Source: Azospirillum cavernae
GTDB taxonomy: Bacteria; Pseudomonadota; Alphaproteobacteria; Azospirillales; Azospirillaceae
Direction: 5' to 3'
Assembly: GCF_003590795.1 (NCBI RefSeq)
Contig: NZ_QYUL01000002.1
Coordinates: 496,001 to 560,000 of the forward strand
Length of the DNA: 64,000 nucleotides
Shown: piece by piece, positions 19,222-27,157 of the stretch
How the letters are laid out: each line of letters begins with the position of its first letter
Position numbering within the stretch: the stretch's first letter is position 1
Translations under genes and position numbers: made by a program
The notes under the pieces: generated by a model
Told to the model about the DNA's origin: nothing
Databases searched by the model: none
What the model saw: the letters and a program-made list of their open reading frames with translations, nothing else

Positions 19222-20847
19222 ATGCTGCGTGGATTGATGATGGGTGTGCCGCTTTTGGTGACGACGGCGTTGCGTCACGCCGCGCTGTACCACGCCGACA
19301 CGGAAATCGTGTCGCGCACCACCGAGGGGCCGATCCATCGCTACAGCTACGCCGACGCCTGGGCGCGCGCGCAAAAACTGGCCCACGCGCTGGCGAAGCT
19401 GGGGCTGGAGCCGGGCGACCGCGTCGGCACGCTGGCCTGGAACGGCTATCGCCATCTGGAATGCTATTACGCCATCGGCGGTTCCGGCATGGTCTGCCAC
19501 ACCATCAACCCGCGCTTGTTCCCCGAACAGATCGCCTACATCGTCAACCACGCGCAAGACCGCGTGCTGTTCACCGACCTGACCTTCATCCCGTTGCTGG
19601 AGGGGTTGGCCGAGCATCTGACCGGGGTGAAGGCCATCGTCGTCATGACCGACGCCGCCCACATGCCGACCTCCAGCCTGCCCAACCTTTTGTGTTACGA
19701 GGATCTGCTGGCCGACCAGCCCGACCATTTCGATTGGCCGGAGCTGGACGAAAACACCGCGTGCAGCATGTGCTACACCTCCGGCACCACCGGCCACCCC
19801 AAGGGGGTGATGTACAGCCACCGTTCGGCCATCCTGCACGCGCTGGCGGCCTGCCTGCCCGACGTGTTCGATTTGTCGGCGTCCGACGTCGTGCTGCCCG
19901 TGGTGCCGATGTTCCACGTCAACGCCTGGGGCATTCCCTACGCCGCGCCGATGGTGGGGGCCAAGCTGGTGCTTCCCGGCGCCAAGCTGGACGGGGCCAG
20001 CCTGCATGAGCTGTTCGTGAGCGAGGGCGTGACCAACACCGCCGGGGTGCCGACCGTCTGGCTGGCGCTGCTGAACTGGCTGGACGCCAACAAGAAGGGC
20101 CTGGGGATTCTGCGCCGGGTCGCCATCGGCGGCTCCGCCTGCCCACCGATCATGATCCAGCGCTTCAAGGAGCATGGGGTCGAGGTTCTGCACGCTTGGG
20201 GCATGACGGAAACCAGCCCGCTCGGCCTCGCCAACATGCCCAAGGCCAAGCACGCGGGACAAAGCGCCGACGACGCGCTGGCGCTGGCCTCCAAGCAGGG
20301 CCGCCCGATCTGCGGCATCGAGTTCCGCGTCCTGGACAGCAACGGAAACGACGTGCCGCGCGACGGCAAAAGCTTTGGCCGGTTGCTGGTGCGCGGTTCC
20401 TGGGTCTGCTCGTCCTATTTCGGCCTGGATTCCAGCCCGGCGCACGAAACCGTCCCCGGCTGGTTCGAGACGGGCGACGTGGTGACGATGGACGCCGACG
20501 GCTATGTGCAGATCGTCGACCGCACCAAGGACGTCATCAAGTCGGGCGGCGAGTGGATCAGCTCGATCGATCTGGAAAACATCGCCGTTGGCCACCCCGC
20601 CGTGCAGGAGGCCGCCGCCGTCGCCATTCCCGACGAGAAATGGGGCGAGCGCCCGCTGCTGGTCGTCGTGGTGAAGGAGGGGGCCAGCCTGACCAAAGAG
20701 GAACTGTTGGCGGTCTTCGACGGCAAAATCGCCAAATGGTCCATCCCCAACGACGTCCGCTTTGTCGAGGCGCTGCCGCACACCGCCACCGGCAAGCTGT
20801 TGAAAAGCAGCATCCGCGACATGGTGACGACCCCGCCCGCCGCGTGA
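19222..20847 (+). CDS. acyl-CoA ligase (AMP-forming, medium/long-chain fatty acid type)
   Basis: 541-residue member of the AMP-binding superfamily; activates a carboxylic acid via an acyl-AMP to the CoA thioester. Motifs: [17 protein letters not shown] (A3), WGMTETSPL (A5), [16 protein letters not shown] (A7), [14 protein letters not shown] (A8) and the catalytic Lys in [13 protein letters not shown] (A10). The [13 protein letters not shown]-terminus resembles AlkK-type and DmdB-type (methylthiopropionyl-CoA) ligases, which cannot be separated here. The ATG at 19222 is preceded by GGGAGAGAAA. Probably controlled by the upstream MerR protein. Confidence 0.9.
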   Translation: MLRGLMMGVPLLVTTALRHAALYHADTEIVSRTTEGPIHRYSYADAWARAQKLAHALAKLGLEPGDRVGTLAWNGYRHLECYYAIGGSGMVCHTINPRLFPEQIAYIVNHAQDRVLFTDLTFIPLLEGLAEHLTGVKAIVVMTDAAHMPTSSLPNLLCYEDLLADQPDHFDWPELDENTACSMCYTSGTTGHPKGVMYSHRSAILHALAACLPDVFDLSASDVVLPVVPMFHVNAWGIPYAAPMVGAKLVLPGAKLDGASLHELFVSEGVTNTAGVPTVWLALLNWLDANKKGLGILRRVAIGGSACPPIMIQRFKEHGVEVLHAWGMTETSPLGLANMPKAKHAGQSADDALALASKQGRPICGIEFRVLDSNGNDVPRDGKSFGRLLVRGSWVCSSYFGLDSSPAHETVPGWFETGDVVTMDADGYVQIVDRTKDVIKSGGEWISSIDLENIAVGHPAVQEAAAVAIPDEKWGERPLLVVVVKEGASLTKEELLAVFDGKIAKWSIPNDVRFVEALPHTATGKLLKSSIRDMVTTPPAA

Positions 20848-20887
20848 TGACGTCCGCCGAATGATCCAGCAGCGGGGAGTCGTCCGG

Positions 20888-21916
20888 TCAGACGGTTCCC
20901 CGCTCGGTCATCCAATCGGTTTGATTGGCTTGATCGGTTGTTGGGGCGGCGGTGTTGCGCAGGATCAAGATGGTCTGGTCGTCGTCCATCGCCGTCCCAT
21001 CGCGCAGCAGGACGGCGGCGGCCAGGGTCGGATCCACGCTGTGCAAGTTGCGCTCGATGAACAGAACCGGCAGGCGGACGCAGCCATCGCTGTGCAAGAT
21101 GACGTGATCGCCCGCCGTCCACAAAAGATGAACGCAGGCGGGAATTTGTGGGTTGTAACCAACCATGGCCCAGCGCGCGGCCAGCGACGTCACCTTGCGG
21201 TCACGGATGACCGCCCCGGCGACGGTGCCCAGCGCGGTGTAATCCACAGCCTCTCCGCTTATTCGCAACACCGCCACGGTGCCGGTCGGCGTGTCGGCGA
21301 TGTCGCGCCGGATGGCGCCCACCACCATTTGCGGCGACAAGCCGGGGGTGGTCGCGGCGGCCACCGCTTCGACGCGGCGGGCGCTGGCGCTGGCGCCCGG
21401 TATCCCATCGATGACCAGAGCCACGCCGTTGTTGGGGTTGTCGCAACGGAAAAACCATCCATCGCCGCAGGCGTCGGCCCCAAGCCGGGCGACCATCACC
21501 GCCCCAACGTCAACCACAGATCCGGGGGATGGCGCGGCGGCGCCATCCATCCGCCAGACTCGCGCCAAATGGGCGCTGCCGACGGAGGGGGTGGTGTGGG
21601 TTGCGAACTGGCTGGCTTGGGCCTGAACCACCGCCAGCGCGGCGGCGCCAGGGTCGTCGTCGGCGGAATCGGCGGGCGGGTTTCGGTCGAAGGTGAGACA
21701 CTCCACCCCTTCGGCGCCCCAGCGGCGCATCAAAAACGTGGCTCCGCCCGTCAAACGGCTGGCGCGCTCACCCAGCGCCGACACCACAACGTCCAGACGT
21801 TGGCGGTCGATGTCGGTGAGCCGCCCCTCCGCCAAGGTCATCGCCAAACGTCGCGCCGTGATGATGTCGTCGGTCGACGCGACATCAAAACGATGATGGC
21901 AATGCCTGGGCAACAT
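20888..21916 (-). CDS. degenerate RsbT-like / RsbX-PP2C-like two-domain protein
   Basis: 342 residues. The first about 100 residues resemble the start of an RsbT/anti-sigma HATPase ([30 protein letters not shown] split over about 17-47), but where the N-box usually reads ELxxNA this has ALGERAS, without Asn. The C-terminal half (about 140-310) resembles an RsbX/SpoIIE phosphatase: [20 protein letters not shown] and HSDGC provide possible metal Asp residues. The usual DGLGHG loop is altered. The ATG at 21916 has GGAGCG upstream. The role in stress or sigma-factor signalling is inferred; three-residue repeats near the C-terminus (DQA/NQT) match 9-bp DNA repeats at 20913-20941. Confidence 0.6.
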   Translation of the reverse strand: MLPRHCHHRFDVASTDDIITARRLAMTLAEGRLTDIDRQRLDVVVSALGERASRLTGGATFLMRRWGAEGVECLTFDRNPPADSADDDPGAAALAVVQAQASQFATHTTPSVGSAHLARVWRMDGAAAPSPGSVVDVGAVMVARLGADACGDGWFFRCDNPNNGVALVIDGIPGASASARRVEAVAAATTPGLSPQMVVGAIRRDIADTPTGTVAVLRISGEAVDYTALGTVAGAVIRDRKVTSLAARWAMVGYNPQIPACVHLLWTAGDHVILHSDGCVRLPVLFIERNLHSVDPTLAAAVLLRDGTAMDDDQTILILRNTAAPTTDQANQTDWMTERGTV

Positions 21917-22062
21917 AAGAACGCTCCACTGAACGCGGTGTGGGATCGACGCGCGGGAGTGTAAGGCCAGCGGCGGCACTAACCCAAGCGTTAGCCTGCC
22001 ATATGGACAACAACCCTAGCATCACCCCGTTTTCACGCCCAATGTCTCGCTTGAGGGATGGA

Positions 22063-22740
22063 TCAGGGGGCGGCCATTTCGACCAAAGCGGGCATCATGG
22101 GGATCGACCGGGGAATGCTGTGCGCGCGCAGCATCTCCGCCGCTTCCCAGAGTCGGCCCAGACCAACGATCGACCGGCAGCCGGTTTTCTCCATGATGCG
22201 GGCGCGGTGGACTTCCACCGTCTTGATGCTGATGCCCAGATCCCAGGCGATGGTCTTGCTTTGCTTGCCTTCGACGATCAGGCGCAGAACCTCGGCCTCG
22301 CGGCGGCTCAGCAGCGTCAGACGGCGGACGGCGTCGCGGCCCCGGTCGCGCTGTTGGGCATAGGGGCTTTCGGTCGTCAGGCAGGCGCGGACCCGATCCA
22401 GGAAGGTCGGCGTGGCGAAGGGGTGCGCCAGGCAATCGGTGGCCCCCGCCTTCATGGCGCTGACGGCGGCGTCGACGTCGCCATGGTCGGTGATGACGAG
22501 GACCGGCAGATCATGACCGTGCAGCCCGGCTTCAGCGATCAATTCCTGAGCGGTCATGTCCGGCAATTCGTTGCGCACGACCAGACAGGTCGAGCCGGTT
22601 CCCAAGACGGACAGCGCGTCCGCCCCGGTGCTGTGAACGCGGCAAGCGATGCCGACGGCCCCCAAAGCGCGCGCCAAGGTGCTGCGCAGCAGCAGGTCGC
22701 CATCAACGATATGAACAAGGCAAGCGGTTTGCGTGAACAT
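22063..22740 (-). CDS. FixJ/NarL-type regulator with a degenerate receiver
   Basis: 225 residues. The C-terminal LuxR-type HTH (about 155-215) is intact: LTLLSRREAEVLRLIVEGK, ISIKTVEVHRARIMEK. The N-terminal domain aligns with FixJ receivers (ITDHGDVDAAVSAMKAGATD), but the acidic pocket is DGD, the phospho-acceptor Asp is Arg (CLVVRNELPDM, R56) and the conserved Lys is His (LAHPF, H106). Control by ordinary phosphorylation is therefore unlikely. The ATG at 22740 has GGAGG at ideal spacing. No paired kinase is adjacent. Confidence 0.88.
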   Translation of the reverse strand: MFTQTACLVHIVDGDLLLRSTLARALGAVGIACRVHSTGADALSVLGTGSTCLVVRNELPDMTAQELIAEAGLHGHDLPVLVITDHGDVDAAVSAMKAGATDCLAHPFATPTFLDRVRACLTTESPYAQQRDRGRDAVRRLTLLSRREAEVLRLIVEGKQSKTIAWDLGISIKTVEVHRARIMEKTGCRSIVGLGRLWEAAEMLRAHSIPRSIPMMPALVEMAAP

Positions 22741-23185
22741 CAGAACGGTCCTCCACCAGACAGATCCAAAACCGATGTTGGCGCCGGTTTTGATTGCTTG
22801 ATGATCCGCTGTCTCCACGAACCACCATCTTGAAACCCAGTGTAGCGGCGATGGCCTGCATATTTCTGCATGCACGAGGGATAGCGGAGCGGGCAAATGG
22901 GATACTGGGGATAGTATCCGGGGAAACAGTCGGCAGAAGATTGGAGAGCGCGGGATAGCGGAAAGGCGACCATAAATCGCAGGCGTTGAAAAACCAGCGG
23001 TTACTGTCGCGTGAATTGGTGGTGGTCACGGCGAATAAAAGAACGCTTCTTCCGTTGGGATGTTTTTAGCGGCAAAGATCCGCAGGATATTGCAGAGCAA
23101 AAGAAATTTTTGCGCACGGCGCGCATCATAAAATGTCGCTGACATTGATTGGTTGGCTTCGCCCCGACTCGGATGACGAATCGTC
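22741..23185. other. 445-bp intergenic region with small repeats
   Basis: No convincing gene. It contains a perfect 7-bp inverted repeat GGATACT/AGTATCC around GGGGAT (22900-22919) and a direct repeat GGGATAGCGGA at 22878-22888 and 22952-22962. The stretch 23020-23150 is AT-rich compared with the window. It probably holds the promoter of the FixJ-like gene on the minus strand and the 3' untranslated region of the GT41 gene; the inverted repeat is a possible operator. Confidence 0.4.
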
Positions 23186-25771
23186 TCAGGAGGGCGTGGA
23201 TTCGACCCACGCGCGCCACAGATCCCGATAGGCCGCTTCCAGATGGTGGGCGAAACGCGGCCCGTCGCACAAGGCGGACGCCGCCATCCGGCCCCGCAAC
23301 CCCGCGCGCAAGGCCGCCAACGCGGCGCGGTCCTGCGTCAACCCGGCGGCGATGTCCAGATAGGCGTCGGCGTTGGCGGCGATGAGTTCGGGAAGCCCGG
23401 CGGCGGTGAGGTGGGCCACGGAATGGCGAGCGCAAAAGCGGTCTCCTCCGCCCAGCGTCACCACCGGAACGCCCATCCACAGGGCTTCCAGCGTGGTCAG
23501 CCCGCCGGAGTAGGGGAAGGGATCCAGCGCCACGTCGATGCGGTTGTACCAGCCGGGCAGATCGGCGTGCCGGGCGGCTCCCGACAATTCCACCCGCGTC
23601 GGATCGCCGCCCAACCCGACGATGGCGGCCAACAGCTTGGTCCGCACGCCCGCGTCGTCGAACTGGTGGGTTTTCAGCAACAGCCTTGCCGTCGGCAGGC
23701 GGTTCAGCAGGCGCACCCACAGGGCCAGGGTTGGTTCCGACAGTTTGGTCCGGTTGTTGAAACAGCCGAAGGTGACAGGACCACTGCCTTCGGAGGGCAG
23801 CGGCCCAACGGCGGGAGCGTCTTCCCGTGGCAAAACGCACACGTAATCGTCGGGCAGGCGGACCACGCGTTCGACCACGCTGGCGTCGCTGCCGGGCGGC
23901 ATCTGGCGCGGGCAGGCGATCAGCGCGTCCATCGCCGACAGGCCGGTGGTGCCGACGTAACCGGCCCAGGTGGCTTGGACCGGAGCGGGTTTGCGGGCGA
24001 ACAGGGGCAGCCGGTTGTTGGCGGTGTGCCCGGCCAGATCGACCAGGATGTCGATTCCGTCCGCCGCGATCAGCGCCGCCGCCGCCGCGTCGTCCAGACC
24101 ATGGATCGAGCGCCAGCGGTCAGCCCCGGCGATCAGGCGGCGGGTCATGCCGTCTTCGCGCGGTTTGGCGTTGTAACAAAAAATCTCCACCGCCGCGCGG
24201 TCGTGGGCGGGCAGCAGCGGGGCCAGGAAGTAACCAATGGGGTGATAGCCGAAATCGGCGGAGACGTAGCCGACGCGCAAACGTCGCTCCGGGTCGGGCG
24301 CGTTGGGGTGGCGCCAGCCCGCGCGCGGGGCGCGGGGGCGACCATGCCGGTCGTCCCACAGCCGGTGTTCGGCCAGCAGGGCGGCGGCCGTCACTTTTGG
24401 GCTGTATTGCAAAGACAGCAGCAGGTTGGAATGCAGGTCGGCGCGGTCGGGAGCCGCCGCGACGGCGCGGCGGTTGTCGGCGATGGCCGTGTCGAGGTCC
24501 CCCAGATCCTGACGGACCACCGCCCGGTTGACCAGCCCGCCGACCAAAGCGGGGTCGAGCGCCAGGGCGCGGTTGCAGGCGTCCAAACCAGCGGAGATCC
24601 GCCCGGCCCGCCGCAGCATCGCCCCGCGATAGGCCCAGCCGTCGGCGTCCAGCGGCGTCAGCCGCAGCGCCCGCGCCATCAGCGCCGCCGCGTCGCCCGG
24701 CTGGTCCAAACTTTCGCAGACCAGCGCCAGATTGTTGAGAACCGCCGCAGAGTCGGGGGCCAACGCGGCGGCGACCCGCGCCTCGACCATGGCCTGCTCG
24801 GGCTGGCCAAGGTCGCGCAGCGCCAGCGCCAGATTGATTCGTCCGCCGCCCAGATCAGGGTGCAGGACCACCGCCCGATGGAAGGCGTCGCGCGCGTCGC
24901 GCGACCGACCGATGCGGCGGGCGAGCAAGCCGCGCGCGTTCCACGCCTCCGCGTCGGCGGGGGTCAAGGCCAGCAGGCGGCGCACATGCGCGTCGGCCAG
25001 AACGGGGCGATCCGCGCGCAGTCGGGCCAAAGCGGCGTGCAGATCAGGGGAGTCGGGCCGCAGCCGCAAGCTCCAGCTTTTCAAGCGCTCGGCGGCGGCG
25101 GTCTCCCCAACACGCAGCCGACAGCGCGCCAAGCCGGTCAACACCGAGGCGAAGGCCGGATCCAGCGCCAACGCGCGGGCGAAACCCGCCATCGCCCGTT
25201 CGGCGTCGCCCACCCGGTCGAGAGTCATGGCGAGGTTCGTTTGGGTCCGGGCGTCCAGCGGCGTCAGGCGCACGGCTTCGGTCAACGGTTCCACCGCTTC
25301 GGACGCGCGGCCCAACGCCCGCAAGACCAACCCGAGATTGTTCCAAGCTTCGGCGTGGGTGGAGGCGTGGGCCAGCAAAGCGCGGTAGGCGACGGCGGAT
25401 TCCTCGCGTCGCCCGACGGCGTCCAAGCAAGCGGCCAGCCCGAATCCGGCGTCCACCCGCTGCGGCGCGAGCGCCAACGCCCCCTGATAGGCGTCGATGG
25501 CCTCGGCGGTTCGCCCCAGCGCGCGCAGGGCGTTGGCGAGGTTGACATGGTGATCGGGGGCCGCCGGGCCATGCCGCACGGCCAACCGCAGCAGCGCCGC
25601 CGCGTCGGTCAAGCGCCCGGTCTGCGCGCACAGCACGCCATGCAGGTGGAGGGCGTCGGCGTTCTCCGGGTCCACCTCCAGAATCCGGCCATAGAGCGTG
25701 TCGGCCTCCACCACCCGCCCGGCGAGATGATGGTCGAGCGCCAGCGCCAGGGCTTCGCGAATCGTGGCCAT
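23186..25771 (-). CDS. TPR-repeat protein with GT41 (O-GlcNAc transferase/SPINDLY-like) glycosyltransferase domain
   Basis: 861 residues. About 1-480 are tandem TPR units (for example HAEAWNNLGLVLRALGRASEAVEPL), making a superhelix for protein substrates. About 490-861 form the GT41 catalytic region: LRVGYVSADFGYHPIGYFL, DILVDLAGHTANNRLPLFARKPAPVQ, TFGCFNNRTKLSE, LLLKTHQFDD and DPFPYSGGLTTLEALWMGVPVVTL. Such enzymes add a sugar from a nucleotide donor to Ser/Thr (or other) residues; in related bacteria targets include surface proteins such as flagellin. No flagellar gene is near, so the target is unknown. It ends the dctBD strand block, 3 bp after dctD, and could be co-transcribed. Confidence 0.88.
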   Translation of the reverse strand: MATIREALALALDHHLAGRVVEADTLYGRILEVDPENADALHLHGVLCAQTGRLTDAAALLRLAVRHGPAAPDHHVNLANALRALGRTAEAIDAYQGALALAPQRVDAGFGLAACLDAVGRREESAVAYRALLAHASTHAEAWNNLGLVLRALGRASEAVEPLTEAVRLTPLDARTQTNLAMTLDRVGDAERAMAGFARALALDPAFASVLTGLARCRLRVGETAAAERLKSWSLRLRPDSPDLHAALARLRADRPVLADAHVRRLLALTPADAEAWNARGLLARRIGRSRDARDAFHRAVVLHPDLGGGRINLALALRDLGQPEQAMVEARVAAALAPDSAAVLNNLALVCESLDQPGDAAALMARALRLTPLDADGWAYRGAMLRRAGRISAGLDACNRALALDPALVGGLVNRAVVRQDLGDLDTAIADNRRAVAAAPDRADLHSNLLLSLQYSPKVTAAALLAEHRLWDDRHGRPRAPRAGWRHPNAPDPERRLRVGYVSADFGYHPIGYFLAPLLPAHDRAAVEIFCYNAKPREDGMTRRLIAGADRWRSIHGLDDAAAAALIAADGIDILVDLAGHTANNRLPLFARKPAPVQATWAGYVGTTGLSAMDALIACPRQMPPGSDASVVERVVRLPDDYVCVLPREDAPAVGPLPSEGSGPVTFGCFNNRTKLSEPTLALWVRLLNRLPTARLLLKTHQFDDAGVRTKLLAAIVGLGGDPTRVELSGAARHADLPGWYNRIDVALDPFPYSGGLTTLEALWMGVPVVTLGGGDRFCARHSVAHLTAAGLPELIAANADAYLDIAAGLTQDRAALAALRAGLRGRMAASALCDGPRFAHHLEAAYRDLWRAWVESTPS

Positions 25772-25774
25772 GCT

Positions 25775-27157
25775 TTATCCTCGCGGCAAAAAGCGCGCCC
25801 GGTCCAGGCTGTGGCGGGCCATTTTTTCGTTCAGGGTGCGGCGGGGGATGTCCAAAAGATCCATCACCGCCTTGATGTCGCCCCGGCAGCGGTCGAGCGC
25901 CTGTTCGATCACCCGCTTTTCAAAGGCGTCCATTTGATCGGACAGCGCGCGGGCCGCCGCCCCGTCGCCGCCGACCCCGCCGACTGGACGGCGGCGCAGC
26001 AGCGTGGCGACGCTCGACCGACCAACCGACAGGACATGGCGTTCGGCGAGGTTGCGAAGCTCGCGCACGTTGCCCGGCCAGTCATGCGCCTGAAGAGCGT
26101 CCACATCGTCGGCGTCCAGCGGGCGCGGGTCGCGGATGTGGTGGGCGGCGCTGTCGGCGACGAAGGCGTCGAACAGCAGGGGGATGTCCTCGGCCCGCGC
26201 CCGCAGCGGCGGGATGTGCAGTTCGGCGACGTTCAGCCGGTAATAGAGGTCGGCGCGGAACCGCCCTTCCTCGCTGAGGTCGAGCAAGTCCACCTTGGTC
26301 GCGGCGATCAGGCGGAGATCGACGGGCAGCGGCTTGTTGGATCCCAGCCGTTCGACCGTCCGTTCCTGCAAGGCGCGCAGCATCTTGACTTGCAGGGCCA
26401 GCGGCATGCTTTCGATTTCATCAAGGAACAGGCTGCCGCCGCTGGAATGCTCCAACTTGCCCGCGCGGCGCTGGGTGGCGCCGGTGAAGGCGCCCGGCTC
26501 ATGGCCGAACAGCTCGCTTTCCGCCATGCTGTCGGGAATCGCCCCGCAATTGACCGCGACGAAGGCGCCCTTGGCGGCGCGCGGGCCGAAATCATGCAGG
26601 CAGCGGGCGACCAGTTCCTTGCCCGCGCCGGTTTCGCCGTGAATCAGCACGCTGGCGCTGGTGGCGGCCAGATCCAGCACCTCCCGCCGCAGATCGTCCA
26701 TGGCGCGGGAGACGCCGATCAGCCGGGCCTCGATCCCCGCCGCGCCGCCGATCCGACGGCGCAGACCCCGGTTGTCGAGCACGAGGCGGCGCTTTTCGCA
26801 GGCCCGCCGGATGACGGCGACCAGATGATCAGGGGCGAAGGGCTTTTCGATGAAGTCGTAGGCGCCGCGCCGCATCGCCTCCACCGCCAGGGTCACGTCG
26901 CCATGGCCGGTGACGAGGATCACCGGCAGGTCGGCGTCGCGCTCCAGCGCGCGGGCCAGCACGGCCATGCCGTCCATGCGCGGCATCTTCACGTCGGTGA
27001 CGAGGATGCCGGGAAAATCCGGCGACAGCCGGTCGAGCGCGCGCTCGGGCGTCTCAAACCTCTCCGCCGCGAATCCGGCCAACTGGAGCCATTGCGTGAC
27101 CGACACGCGCATCGCCAGCTCGTCGTCGATGAACAGGACGGGGGTGGGCGTGGTCAT
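25775..27157 (-). CDS. dctD: NtrC-family sigma-54-dependent response regulator (DctD-like)
   Basis: 460 residues. Receiver (about 5-120) with phospho-Asp in VTDVKMPRMDG (D55) and EKPF Lys. AAA+ domain (about 145-370) with Walker A GETGAGKE, the sigma-54 contact loop PGAFTGA (about 221-227) and LFLDEIE Walker B. C-terminal Fis-type HTH (about 415-455). The start at 27157 overlaps the dctB stop by 4 bp. It would activate a C4-dicarboxylate transporter gene, but no dctA or dctPQM is in the window, so its target lies elsewhere or differs. Confidence 0.9.
   Translation of the reverse strand: MTTPTPVLFIDDELAMRVSVTQWLQLAGFAAERFETPERALDRLSPDFPGILVTDVKMPRMDGMAVLARALERDADLPVILVTGHGDVTLAVEAMRRGAYDFIEKPFAPDHLVAVIRRACEKRRLVLDNRGLRRRIGGAAGIEARLIGVSRAMDDLRREVLDLAATSASVLIHGETGAGKELVARCLHDFGPRAAKGAFVAVNCGAIPDSMAESELFGHEPGAFTGATQRRAGKLEHSSGGSLFLDEIESMPLALQVKMLRALQERTVERLGSNKPLPVDLRLIAATKVDLLDLSEEGRFRADLYYRLNVAELHIPPLRARAEDIPLLFDAFVADSAAHHIRDPRPLDADDVDALQAHDWPGNVRELRNLAERHVLSVGRSSVATLLRRRPVGGVGGDGAAARALSDQMDAFEKRVIEQALDRCRGDIKAVMDLLDIPRRTLNEKMARHSLDRARFLPRG

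Noticed and set aside
18892..20781. Minus-strand open frame of 629 codons opposite the acyl-CoA ligase gene
   Set aside because: Antisense shadow; the plus-strand gene has all A-motifs of an AMP-forming ligase.
22740..22973. Small minus-strand frame in the gap before the FixJ-like gene
   Set aside because: Poor start context, overlaps putative control elements and has no coding-like composition.
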